Assembly: GCA_001724855.1 (NCBI GenBank)
Contig: MEED01000023.1
Location: 1 to 64,000 of the forward strand
Reading direction: 5' to 3'
Origin: Lautropia sp. SCN 69-89
GTDB lineage: Bacteria > Pseudomonadota > Gammaproteobacteria > Burkholderiales > Burkholderiaceae_E
Length of the DNA stretch: 64,000 nucleotides
Positions within the stretch are counted from its first letter, which is position 1, and the number at the start of each line of letters is the position of its first letter. Of this stretch, positions 13,045-22,015 are shown piece by piece. The translations under genes were made by a program, and so were the position numbers. The notes under the pieces are model-generated. The model searched no databases, was not told the DNA's origin, and was given only the letters and a program-made list of their open reading frames with translations.

Positions 13045-13737
13045 TCAGGCCGACGCCAGCGCGGCGCGCATCTTCGCGAGCACGCCGCGATATCCGCCGT
13101 CGTCGTCGGGGGCCCCGAAGACCGCCGACCCCGCGACGAAGGTGTCGGCCCCGGCGCGCGCGACCTCGGCGATGTTGTCGACCTTCACGCCGCCGTCGAC
13201 CTCCAGCCAGATCGGCTGGCCGCCGGCCGCGACGTGCGCGTCGATGCGTTCGCGCACCGCGCGGATCTTCGGCAGCGTCGCCGGGATGAACTTCTGCCCG
13301 CCATAGCCCGGGTTCACCGACATCAGCAGCACCATGTCGAGCTTGTCCATCACGTGGTCGAGGTAGAACAGCGGAGTGGCCGGGTTGAACACCAGGCCGG
13401 CACGGCAACCGCATTCGCGGATCAGCTGCAGGGTGCGGTCGACGTGGTCGGACGCTTCCGGATGGAAGCTGATCAGGTTCGCGCCCGCCTTGGCGAAGTC
13501 GCCGACGATGCGATCGACCGGGCTGAGCATCAGGTGCACGTCGATCGGGATCTGCAGGTGCGGGCGCAGCGCCTCGCACACCAGCGGGCCGATGGTGAGG
13601 TTCGGCACGTAATGGTTGTCCATCACGTCGAAGTGGATCATGTCGGCACCCGCGGCCTCGACGGCCCGCACCTCCTCGCCGAGTCGGGCGAAATCGGCCG
13701 ACAGTATGCTGGGGGCGATCCGGAAGGCTTGCGTCAT
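13045..13737 (-). CDS. rpe: Ribulose-phosphate 3-epimerase
   Basis: Start [48 protein letters not shown]. Confidence 0.97.
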   Translation of the reverse strand: MTQAFRIAPSILSADFARLGEEVRAVEAAGADMIHFDVMDNHYVPNLTIGPLVCEALRPHLQIPIDVHLMLSPVDRIVGDFAKAGANLISFHPEASDHVDRTLQLIRECGCRAGLVFNPATPLFYLDHVMDKLDMVLLMSVNPGYGGQKFIPATLPKIRAVRERIDAHVAAGGQPIWLEVDGGVKVDNIAEVARAGADTFVAGSAVFGAPDDDGGYRGVLAKMRAALASA

Positions 13738-13783
13738 GGTGGAGTCCTGCTTGTGGTCGGATGGGGACGCGGCCCCGCTTTGT

Positions 13784-13801
13784 CTACAATCGCGATTGTA
13801 G
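13784..13801. promoter_or_regulatory. 18-bp perfect palindrome CTACAATCGCGATTGTAG in the rpe/apaG divergent intergenic region
   Basis: Direct reading; contains TACAAT (-10-like) on both strands. Confidence 0.55.
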
Positions 13802-13837
13802 CCACCGGCCTGCCGCCCCTTCCCGACCCTCATTCCC

Positions 13838-14218
13838 GTGTCCGACAAGCACTACCAGTTCCGCGTCGAAGTGCAGGCGACCTACCTGCCCGAGCAATCG
13901 AAACCCGAAGACGCGCAGTTCGCGTTCGCGTACACGGTGCGCATCACCAATACCGGCAGTGTCGCCGCGCAGCTGATCAGCCGGCACTGGATCATCCGCG
14001 ACGACAGCGACCGCGTGATCGAGGTGAAGGGGCTCGGCGTGGTCGGGCAGCAGCCGCTGCTCGAACCGGGCGCGCGCTTCGAGTACACGAGCGGCAGCCA
14101 GATCGCGACGCCCACCGGCGCCATGCGCGGCAGCTACTTCTTCGTCGCCGAGGACGGGCACCGTTTCGAAGTGCCGATCGAGGAGTTCACGCTCAGCATG
14201 CCGCGCACGCTGCACTGA
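13838..14218 (+). CDS. apaG: ApaG protein
   Basis: 126 aa; [39 protein letters not shown]. Confidence 0.95.
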   Translation: MSDKHYQFRVEVQATYLPEQSKPEDAQFAFAYTVRITNTGSVAAQLISRHWIIRDDSDRVIEVKGLGVVGQQPLLEPGARFEYTSGSQIATPTGAMRGSYFFVAEDGHRFEVPIEEFTLSMPRTLH

Positions 14219-14248
14219 GCGATGGACCACGGACGGATGCGGCGCGCG

Positions 14249-14341
14249 TCACTTCTTGCCGCGCATCGTCCACCAGACGAAGAACAGCATCAGCGCCAGC
14301 ACGCCGCCGGCTTCGGCGAACAGGATCCACGCGTCGTCCAT
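14249..14341 (-). CDS. Small single-pass membrane protein (30 aa)
   Basis: MDDAWILFAEAGGVLALMLFFVWWTMRGKK; one hydrophobic helix with a basic C-terminus; not listed separately in ORF track. Confidence 0.55.
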   Translation of the reverse strand: MDDAWILFAEAGGVLALMLFFVWWTMRGKK

Positions 14342-14362
14342 GCGGCCGATTCTAGCGCGGTG

Positions 14363-15547
14363 GTGCGGACCGACTCGCCAATCGCCCCGCTGATCGTCTC
14401 GCCGGCTGTCTCCCTGATCGTCTTCCTGTTTCGCCGGCTGCGCGCCGCGCTGCTGGCGGTTGCCCTCGCCCCGGCGGTCTGCATCGCATCGGAGCGCTTG
14501 CCGCTGGCGCCCGACCAGCTTCCCGGCTGGGACGGCGATACGCTCGCCGGATTGCACCGGGCGATCGAGCGCCAGTGCGCGCTGCCGCGGCCGCCGCAGC
14601 CGTGGCCCGCGCTGTGTCCGGCCTTGCCGCCGGCCGACGCCCTGAAGGAATGGCTCGGCGCGAACTTCGTCGCCTGGCCGCTTGCGCGCGCGGACGGTGC
14701 ACCGGGCCTGCTCACCGGCTACTACGAACCGGTGCTCGAAGGCAGCCGCAGCCGCGAGCACGACGGCCAGGCGCCGCTGTATCGGCCGCCGCTCGACCTG
14801 GTGCGCGGCCCCGACGGCAGGCGGATGCGGGCGCCGGCTTCGACCGGCGCTGCACCCCCGGCGGCAGCGGCGGCCTCGCCGGGCGCGCTGCAGCCGTATC
14901 CGGCGCGGGCCGAGATCGAGGCCGGGCGGTTGCTCGAAGGCCGCGAACTGGTCTGGCTCGACGATCCGGTCGAGGCCTTCTTCCTGCAGGTGCAGGGCTC
15001 GGGGCGGGTGCGGCTGCGCGACGGCAGCACGATGCGCGTCGGCTTCGCCGACCACAATGGCCAACCGTACTACCCGATCGGTCGCGAACTGGTCGCGCGC
15101 GGCGCACTCGCGCCGGAAGCGGTCGACGCCGACGCGATCAAGGCGTGGCTGCGCGCCCACCCCGGCGAGGCGGGCGACGTGATGCGACGCAACCGTCGCT
15201 ACGTGTTCTTTCGCGAACTGCCGGGCGGCGAGGACGGACCGCCCGGGTCGCTCGGCGTCTCGCTGACGCCGATGCGCTCGGTGGCCACCGATCCCGCGCA
15301 GGTGCCGCCGGGCGCGCTGCTGTTCATCGATTCGACGCACCCCGACGACGGCGCGCCGCTGCAGCGCGCGGTGCTGAGCCAGGACCGCGGCGCGGCGATC
15401 ACCGGCGCGGCGCGGGCCGATCTCTTCTGGGGTTCGGGCGATGCGGCCGGTCGCCTGGCCGGCCGCACGAAGCAGCCGCTGCGGATGTGGCTGCTGTGGC
15501 CGAAAGGGCTGATCAGCCCTTCGAGTTCTCGGTCAGCAGGCGGTTGA
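14363..15547 (+). CDS. mltA: Membrane-bound lytic murein transglycosylase A
   Basis: GLLTGYYEPVLEGSRSR, VEAFFLQVQGSGRVRL, GAAITGAARADLFWGSGDAAG; start (GTG 14360/14363) uncertain. Confidence 0.92.
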   Translation: MRTDSPIAPLIVSPAVSLIVFLFRRLRAALLAVALAPAVCIASERLPLAPDQLPGWDGDTLAGLHRAIERQCALPRPPQPWPALCPALPPADALKEWLGANFVAWPLARADGAPGLLTGYYEPVLEGSRSREHDGQAPLYRPPLDLVRGPDGRRMRAPASTGAAPPAAAAASPGALQPYPARAEIEAGRLLEGRELVWLDDPVEAFFLQVQGSGRVRLRDGSTMRVGFADHNGQPYYPIGRELVARGALAPEAVDADAIKAWLRAHPGEAGDVMRRNRRYVFFRELPGGEDGPPGSLGVSLTPMRSVATDPAQVPPGALLFIDSTHPDDGAPLQRAVLSQDRGAAITGAARADLFWGSGDAAGRLAGRTKQPLRMWLLWPKGLISPSSSRSAGG

Positions 15548-16289
15548 AGCGCTCGGGCGGCGCGTAGCCCTGCAGCCGCTTGCCGTTCGCGAAGAACACC
15601 ACTGGCGTTCCGGTGATGCCGAGCTTGCGCGCGAGTTCGGCCACCTTCGCGAGCGGTGTGTCGCAGGTGCCGGTGTTGCCCGGAATGCGGTTGTTCAACA
15701 GCAGGTCGTTCCAGGCGCGCGCCTTGTCGGCCGCGCACAGCGCCTTGCGCGCCTTCGACTCGGAGTCGGCCGCGAGGAAAGCCATCGGGAAGGTGTAGAT
15801 CGTGACGTCGTCGAGCTTGACCAGGTCGGCGCGCAGGCGCTTGCAGTAGCCGCAGTTCGGATCCTCGAACACCGCCACGACCCGCTTGCCGTTGCCGGCG
15901 ACCTGCTTGATCGCCAGGTCGAGCGGCAGCGCGCCGAAGTCGATCGCGAGCAGCTCCTCCATGCGTTCCTGCGTGAGGTTGCGCTCCGCCTTCAGGTCGA
16001 TCAGGCTGCCGTCGAGAAAGACGTACTGGCCGGTTTCGTCGGCGTACATCAGCACGTCGTTGCGCACGCGCACTTCGTAGATGCCGCGCAGCGGCGTCTT
16101 GCGGACCTCGTCGACCGCATAGCGGCCCTTGAAGAACCCTTCCACCGCGGCCTTGACGCGGGCAGCGCCCGGGTCGGCGGAGGCCGCCCCCTGCGCCTGC
16201 GCGAGCGGGGTCGCGATCCAGAGCGCCGCGGCAGCGACGAACGCGACCGCTGCGGCAGCGACGCGGGTGAATCTCATCGAATCGATCAT
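15513..16289 (-). CDS. dsbC: Thiol:disulfide interchange protein DsbC
   Basis: FEDPNCGYCKRL active site; GITGTPVVFFANGKRLQGY; signal peptide. Confidence 0.93.
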   Translation of the reverse strand: MIDSMRFTRVAAAAVAFVAAAALWIATPLAQAQGAASADPGAARVKAAVEGFFKGRYAVDEVRKTPLRGIYEVRVRNDVLMYADETGQYVFLDGSLIDLKAERNLTQERMEELLAIDFGALPLDLAIKQVAGNGKRVVAVFEDPNCGYCKRLRADLVKLDDVTIYTFPMAFLAADSESKARKALCAADKARAWNDLLLNNRIPGNTGTCDTPLAKVAELARKLGITGTPVVFFANGKRLQGYAPPERFNRLLTENSKG

Positions 16290-16354
16290 CGGTACCACAT
16301 CCTCGGCTGCGCGATCATCGTCGCGCGGGTTGAAACGGCGCGGCGCGAAACGCC

Positions 16355-17629
16355 TCAGCGAACCGCCTGCGCCACCAATTGTCGCTTGATCCAGCGCGAA
16401 CCTGCCACTGCCCGCCAGCCGAGCGCGACCGCCGACTCGACCAGCGGGGCGAGCGTGGCCGCCGCCGGGGTGCGCGTCGGATCGAACAGGCGTTGCAGCG
16501 CGTCGGTGGCGCCGCGCATCGCCGCCACCGGCTCGGCGCGCGCCCGCGCGTAGCGGCGCAGCAGCAGCCGGTCGCCGGGGTCGCTGCCCCGCTCGCGCTC
16601 CCGCAGCACGTCCGCGAGGGCCGCCACGTCGCCAAGGCCGAGGTTCATCCCCTGCCCGGCCAGCGGGTGCACCAGATGCGCGGCGTCGCCCACCAGCGCC
16701 ACCCTCTGGCCGATCATCGACCCGACGCGGCCCAGGCGCAGCGGGAACGCCTGCACCCGCGAGATCGCCGTCATCGCTCCGAGCGCCGAGCCGGCGGCCT
16801 GCTGCACCCGAGCCGCGAGCTCGCCGGGCGTCATCGCCAGAAGTGCGTCGGCCAGCTCGTGCGGCGCCGACCAGACCATGCTGACGCGCCCTTGCGGCGC
16901 GCCAGGGCCGGTGGCCGGCGGCAGGGGCAGCAGGGCCAGGATGCCGTCGCGCCCGAACCATTGCCAGGCGATGTCGCGATGCGGGCGCTCGGTGTCGAAG
17001 TGCGCCACCAGCGCGCGTTGCGGGTAGTCGGAAACGCTCCAGGCCAGCCCGGCGGACTCGCGCACCCGCGATCCGGCGCCATCGGCGCCCACCAGCAGCC
17101 GCGCCGACAAGCGGCGCCCGCCTTCGAGCCTGAGCGGGATCGTCGGCTCCGGCACCGCGCCCGACGCCGGCTGCAACGCGCGCGGATCGGCGTCGATGCC
17201 GTCGAAGCGCTCGTCGACGATCGGCAGGCCCGCGAAGCGAACCGCCTGGCCGAGCGCGCGCAGCAGGTTGCGCTGCTCGACGATCCAGGCCAGCGCCTCC
17301 ACGCGCGCCTCGTAGGCGCTGAAGTGCAGCGCGTCGCGGTCGGAGCCGAAGGCGGGGAACACGCGCATGTCGTAGACCGGCGCGACGCGTGCGGCGTCGA
17401 GCGCATGCCAGACACCGATCGACTCGAGCAGCGCGCGCGTGGCCGGAGACAGTGCGAAGACCCGCAGGTCCCAGGGATCGGCCTCGCCGACGACATCGAC
17501 CGGCGGCAGCGCGCCGATCAGCGTGGCAGGCAGCCCGATGCGCGACAGCGCCAGCGCGGCGGCCAGGCCGACGGCTCCGCGGCCGACGACGGCGACATCG
17601 GCCCGCATGGCGGCAGGGCTGGAAAGCAT
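16355..17629 (-). CDS. FAD-dependent monooxygenase, UbiH/UbiF family
   Basis: DVAVVGRGAVGLAAAL; VGDAAHLVHPLAGQGMNLGLGDV. Confidence 0.9.
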   Translation of the reverse strand: MLSSPAAMRADVAVVGRGAVGLAAALALSRIGLPATLIGALPPVDVVGEADPWDLRVFALSPATRALLESIGVWHALDAARVAPVYDMRVFPAFGSDRDALHFSAYEARVEALAWIVEQRNLLRALGQAVRFAGLPIVDERFDGIDADPRALQPASGAVPEPTIPLRLEGGRRLSARLLVGADGAGSRVRESAGLAWSVSDYPQRALVAHFDTERPHRDIAWQWFGRDGILALLPLPPATGPGAPQGRVSMVWSAPHELADALLAMTPGELAARVQQAAGSALGAMTAISRVQAFPLRLGRVGSMIGQRVALVGDAAHLVHPLAGQGMNLGLGDVAALADVLRERERGSDPGDRLLLRRYARARAEPVAAMRGATDALQRLFDPTRTPAAATLAPLVESAVALGWRAVAGSRWIKRQLVAQAVR

Positions 17630-17723
17630 CGGGCGATTATAGGGTCGCGGCTCGACCGTCCGCCGACCCGGTTCTGCTATGATTGCGGGCTTTCGGGCGC
17701 GGCGTTCTGGTCCGCGCCCCGGC

Positions 17724-17799
<76 letters not shown>

Positions 17800-17802
17800 T
17801 CC

Positions 17803-18066
17803 TCACGCCTGCAGGTCGCGCCGCTTCTCCTCGAACTCCGCCTTGTCGATCTCGCCGCGCGCGTAGCGCTTCTTCAGGATGTCGAGCGCGGTCTCGGCGG
17901 GCACGGGCGGCGGTGACGGCGGCACCGCGCCGCTTCCTCCGCCGCGGGCGAGCAGGCGCACCAGCAGCACGATCCCCAGGATGACGAAGATCCACCACAG
18001 CAGGCCGTGGACCATGCCGATGCCCCAGGTCCAGCCCCAGCCCCAGCCGTCCATTCCGTGCCACAT
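17803..18066 (-). CDS. Small membrane protein with C-terminal SHOCT domain
   Basis: 87 aa; Trp/Gly-rich N-terminus, TM helix, DILKKRYARGEIDKAEFEEKRRDLQ. Confidence 0.85.
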   Translation of the reverse strand: MWHGMDGWGWGWTWGIGMVHGLLWWIFVILGIVLLVRLLARGGGSGAVPPSPPPVPAETALDILKKRYARGEIDKAEFEEKRRDLQA

Positions 18067-18138
18067 CTCAGGATCTCCTCGAGATCGAGTGCCGCGGGCC
18101 GGCCCGGCGACCGAGTGTGGGCGCCGGCCGCCGGCGGA

Positions 18139-18759
18139 TCATTGGCCGTCGCGGTCGAGCCACCACGGTCCCGAGCGCCTCAACTGCTCGCGCTGCTGCT
18201 CGGTGAGGACCTTGTCGAGGCGGTCGGCTGCGTCGAGCGACTGTTCGAGCGACTGCTGGCGCAATTCGCCCAGCCGCTTGTAGCCGGCCAGGATCGCGGC
18301 GCGGTCGCGCTTGGGCGCCAGCCAGGCGTCACGCAGCTTCGCCATTTCTTCCTGCGCCTTGCCGGCGAGTTCCCAGTGTTTCCTGCGCAGGTCGTCCTGG
18401 ATCGCTAGCACCTGCTTGCGCTGCGCATCGTCCAGGTCGAGCGCCCAGAGCGCACGGCCGATCCCCGGACCCATCATGCCGTCGGCGCCCATCATCCCGA
18501 AGCCCGGGCCGTAGCCGCCCATCATCCCCGGCCCCATGCCGTAGCCGGGGCCGTAGCCACCCATCATTCCGGGACCCATCCGGTAGCCGTACCCGGCACC
18601 CGGGCCGTAACCGGGGCCATAGCCCATCATTCCCGGCCCCATCCGGTACCCGGCCGGCGGAGGCGTGCCGGGCGCGGGCTGCGACGGTTGCTGGGCCAGC
18701 GCCGCGCCGGCCACCAGCGCGAGCGCCAGGAATGTCGATCGATGCAGGGGAACGCACAT
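18139..18759 (-). CDS. Periplasmic Spy/CpxP-like protein with Met/Gly/Pro/Tyr repeats
   Basis: Signal peptide; repeated MGPGMMGGYGPGYG; C-terminal helical region with LDDAQRKQVLAIQDDLRRKHW. Confidence 0.75.
   Translation of the reverse strand: MCVPLHRSTFLALALVAGAALAQQPSQPAPGTPPPAGYRMGPGMMGYGPGYGPGAGYGYRMGPGMMGGYGPGYGMGPGMMGGYGPGFGMMGADGMMGPGIGRALWALDLDDAQRKQVLAIQDDLRRKHWELAGKAQEEMAKLRDAWLAPKRDRAAILAGYKRLGELRQQSLEQSLDAADRLDKVLTEQQREQLRRSGPWWLDRDGQ
18470..18655 (-). repeat. Imperfect coding tandem repeat (GPGMMGGYGPGYG units)
   Basis: Recurrent cccatcatNcccgg / gggccgtagcc blocks on the plus strand. Confidence 0.75.
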
Positions 18760-18946
18760 GAGGACCTCCCGTGGTACGAGTTGCCGAAGACGGCATCGCG
18801 AAACAGCCCGATCGGAGCGCCCATGGCGCCAGATCCGTCTTGTCGGAATCCTGCGCCCGAACTTGCAGACACGCCAGCCTTCGCCGGGGGCCGACCGCTC
18901 GTCGGCCGCGCGAGCGAGGGGTGGCGGAAAACCCGACCATTGACGG

Positions 18947-19594
18947 ATGCAGACGATGCCCCGCCATCGCCCCTTCATCGGCCGTGGAAATCCGCACCCT
19001 GCGACCGCGTCATCGCGTCGGTTGCGCGCCGGTGGCCTGACCCTGCTGGGCCTGTTGGTGGCGGCCTGCGGTGGTGAAAGCAGCGACGGCGGCGCCACGA
19101 CGACGTCGCCGGCCCCCACTGGCACGGCATCGGCGACCAGCACCATGGCGACCGCCGTTGGTGCCTCGACGAGCATCGATGCGGCGAGCGCGCTCGATCA
19201 GCTCAACGCCGCGCGCGCGGTCGAGCGCACCTGCGGCACCTCGCAGATGCCGGCGGTACCGCCGCTGCGCTGGAGTGCGGCGCTCGAGCAGGCAGCGACC
19301 GGCCATTCAGAGTGGATGCAGGCGAACGACATCTTCGACCATATCGGCGACGGCGGCTCGGACGTCGGCATGCGCGCGACGGCCGCTGGCTATGCGTGGA
19401 AGATGGTCGGCGAGAACATCGCCGCGGGGCATCCCGACGTCCCGAGCGTGGTAAGAGCCTGGCTCGAGAGCCCCGGGCACTGCATGAACATCATGCATCC
19501 GGACTTCGTCGATGTGGCGCTCGCGATGAAGCCGGGCACCTCGTCGAACACCTACCGCACCTGGTGGACCCTCGACTTCGGCCGGCCGCGCTGA
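18947..19594 (+). CDS. CAP/SCP-domain lipoprotein
   Basis: Lipobox LVAACGGE; CAP motifs (RWSAALEQAATGHSEWM, VGENIAAG, WLESPGHCMNIMHPDF). Confidence 0.85.
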   Translation: MQTMPRHRPFIGRGNPHPATASSRRLRAGGLTLLGLLVAACGGESSDGGATTTSPAPTGTASATSTMATAVGASTSIDAASALDQLNAARAVERTCGTSQMPAVPPLRWSAALEQAATGHSEWMQANDIFDHIGDGGSDVGMRATAAGYAWKMVGENIAAGHPDVPSVVRAWLESPGHCMNIMHPDFVDVALAMKPGTSSNTYRTWWTLDFGRPR

Positions 19595-20461
19595 TCAGCG
19601 CACCAGTTCGGCGCGCAGCGCGCGCAAGACCTTCTTCATCTGCGCTGCGTGCTCGGGGCCGATGCGGATCATGATCTTGCGCCCCGCCGACAGTTTCTCG
19701 AGCAGCGGATCGGCGAACCTGTAATTGACCTTCGGCTGCACCAGCCGGATCGGACCGCTGACCTCGGGCGCGGTGAGCATGTCGTCGATGGCCTCGATGA
19801 CGCGATCGTGGAAGTGCGCGTTCGGGAATCCCATCGCGCGGTATTCCTGCTGCAGCAACGGATAGAAGCGCAGGTAGATCGCGACCATCGTCTTCGGGTC
19901 GAGCGACTCGGCCAGGCGCACGAAGGCGTCGTAGCGCGCGAAGTTGGCCGGTTCGAGCGTCATCGAACCGTGGGCCGACGCCACCGAGAGCTGGCCGGGC
20001 ACGCGCTTGACCGCGCTCAGTTGCGCAGGGATCCGCTCGCGCGGCAGGTGGTCGACCGTGACCACGAAGCGACGCGCGAAGTCCGGCATGTTCAGCACCT
20101 GCGCCAGCGCATCGCGCCGGGCCAGTTTCAGCAGCGCTTCGAGGATCGGCGCATCGCTGCGCTCGGCCGGCGGCATCGTGCCCGCGTCGGGCACCGCGCC
20201 CGGCAGCGGATTCTTCGGCCCGTCGGCAACCGGGGCAGGAACCGGCGGCGCAGCCTCGGCAGGCTGCGCGGGCGCCGGCGCGGCTCCGGCCGCGGCCCCA
20301 CTCTCGGAAGCCGGGGCCGTGGCGGTGGTGGGCGGCGGCACCGGCCTGGGCGTTTCGCGCTGCCACAGGTAAATGCCGCCGGCGATCGCCGCGATCGCCA
20401 GCACGACGAGCCACCACGGCGGACCCGCAGTGGAAGCCGGAGGGGCGTTCGGTGGTGGCAT
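19595..20461 (-). CDS. DUF3014-like membrane-anchored protein
   Basis: N-terminal TM; ERSDAPILEALLKLA...FARRFVVTVDHLPRERIPAQL. Confidence 0.7.
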   Translation of the reverse strand: MPPPNAPPASTAGPPWWLVVLAIAAIAGGIYLWQRETPRPVPPPTTATAPASESGAAAGAAPAPAQPAEAAPPVPAPVADGPKNPLPGAVPDAGTMPPAERSDAPILEALLKLARRDALAQVLNMPDFARRFVVTVDHLPRERIPAQLSAVKRVPGQLSVASAHGSMTLEPANFARYDAFVRLAESLDPKTMVAIYLRFYPLLQQEYRAMGFPNAHFHDRVIEAIDDMLTAPEVSGPIRLVQPKVNYRFADPLLEKLSAGRKIMIRIGPEHAAQMKKVLRALRAELVR

Positions 20462-20506
20462 CGGCGTCCTTCGCGGCGCGCGTCTCCCGAAAGGGTCGAG
20501 GGTAAC

Positions 20507-21898
20507 TCAGATCACGCCTTGCGCGATCATCGCATCGGCCACTTTCACGAAGCCCGAGATGTTGGCGCCGTCGACGTAGTTGATGCTGCCGTCTTCGCGC
20601 CGCCCGTGGCGCACGCAGCTCTCGTGGATCGCCTTCATGATCGCGTGCAGTCGCTCGTCGACCTCGGCGTGCGTCCAGCCGAGCCGCTGAGCGTTCTGGG
20701 CCATCTCGAGCCCCGAGGTGGCCACGCCGCCGGCATTGCTCGCCTTGCCCGGCGCGTAGAGCACGCGGGCGTGGTGCATCACTTCGACCGCGTCGAGGGT
20801 GCTGGGCATGTTCGCGCCTTCGGCGACGCAGACCACGCCATTGGCCACGAGGTTCTTCGCGTCGCGCTCGTCGAGTTCGTTCTGGGTGGCGCAGGGCAGC
20901 GCGATGTCCGCCGGTATGTGCCACGGCCTGCGTCCGGCCTCGAAGCGCAGCCCGAACTCCTGGGCGAACTGCTCGAGCCGCCCGCGCCGCTCGTTCTTCA
21001 GTGTCATGAGCGCGGCGAACTTGTCCTCATCGAAGCCTTCGGGGATGTGCACGGTGCCGCCCGAGTCGGAGGCGGTGATCACCTTCGCGCCGAGGTCCAT
21101 CGCCTTCTCGATCGCGTACTGGGCGACGTTGCCCGATCCCGAGACCGAGACGGTCATCCCTTCGAACGAGCGGCCCGACCGGCGCAGCATCTCCTGCGCG
21201 AAGTAGACGGTGCCGTAGCCGGTGGCCTCGGGCCGCATCAGGCTGCCGCCGTAGCTCAGGCCCTTGCCGGTGAACACGCAGGAGGCGTTGTTGGCCAGCC
21301 GCTTCATCATGCCGGCCATGAAGCCGACCTCGCGCGCGCCCACGCCGATGTCGCCGGCCGGGACGTCGGTGTCGGCACCCAGGTGACGGTGCAGTTCGAG
21401 CATCAGCGACTGGCAGAAGCGCATCACCTCGCCGTCGCTCTTGCCCTTGGGATCGAAGTCGGAGCCGCCCTTGCCGCCGCCCATCGGCAGCGAAGTGAGC
21501 GCGTTCTTGAAGGTCTGCTCGAAGGCCAGGAACTTCAGGATGGAGAGGTTCACCGACGGGTGAAAGCGCATGCCGCCCTTGTACGGGCCGATCGCCATGC
21601 TGTGCTGGATGCGGAACGCCCGGTTCACGCGCGTGTTGCCTTCGTCGTCGACCCAGCAGACGCGGAACTGCAGCACCCGGTCGGGCTCGACCAGGCGTTC
21701 GAGCAGCGCGTCGTCGGCGTAGTGCGGGAACTCCTGCAGGAAAGGCCAGATGCTTCCGATCACTTCCTTGACCGCCTGCAGGTACTCGGGCTGGTTCGGG
21801 TCGCGCTGCGCGACCGACGCGAGAAACGCTTCCGGGCTGGCGTGTTTCACCTGGACTCCTGGTTCGTCATCGTTGCATGTGTGTGGGTGGCTCGCCAC
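20507..21898 (-). CDS. gdhA: NADP-specific glutamate dehydrogenase
   Basis: PMGGGKGGSDFDPKGKSD, GVGAREVGFMAGMMKR; start codon uncertain. Confidence 0.95.
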   Translation of the reverse strand: MASHPHTCNDDEPGVQVKHASPEAFLASVAQRDPNQPEYLQAVKEVIGSIWPFLQEFPHYADDALLERLVEPDRVLQFRVCWVDDEGNTRVNRAFRIQHSMAIGPYKGGMRFHPSVNLSILKFLAFEQTFKNALTSLPMGGGKGGSDFDPKGKSDGEVMRFCQSLMLELHRHLGADTDVPAGDIGVGAREVGFMAGMMKRLANNASCVFTGKGLSYGGSLMRPEATGYGTVYFAQEMLRRSGRSFEGMTVSVSGSGNVAQYAIEKAMDLGAKVITASDSGGTVHIPEGFDEDKFAALMTLKNERRGRLEQFAQEFGLRFEAGRRPWHIPADIALPCATQNELDERDAKNLVANGVVCVAEGANMPSTLDAVEVMHHARVLYAPGKASNAGGVATSGLEMAQNAQRLGWTHAEVDERLHAIMKAIHESCVRHGRREDGSINYVDGANISGFVKVADAMIAQGVI

Positions 21899-22015
21899 CC
21901 GCGATGCATGTCAGGAGTGCGCGTGGCGCGGGCAGCGAAACGCGGAACCGCGAATCGTAGCAGGTTCGCCGGATCGGCTACCGTTGCGATTTTGCGACCC
22001 CGAGCACGACAGGCC

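Noticed and set aside
18073-18087. Palindrome GATCTCCTCGAGATC near the SHOCT gene start
   Set aside because: Short 6-bp arms; expected by chance in a window this size.
19649-22015. N-terminal ~790 aa of the 1235-aa plus-strand ORF
   Set aside because: Antisense to the DUF3014-like gene and gdhA; only the part from 22016 is a credible gene.
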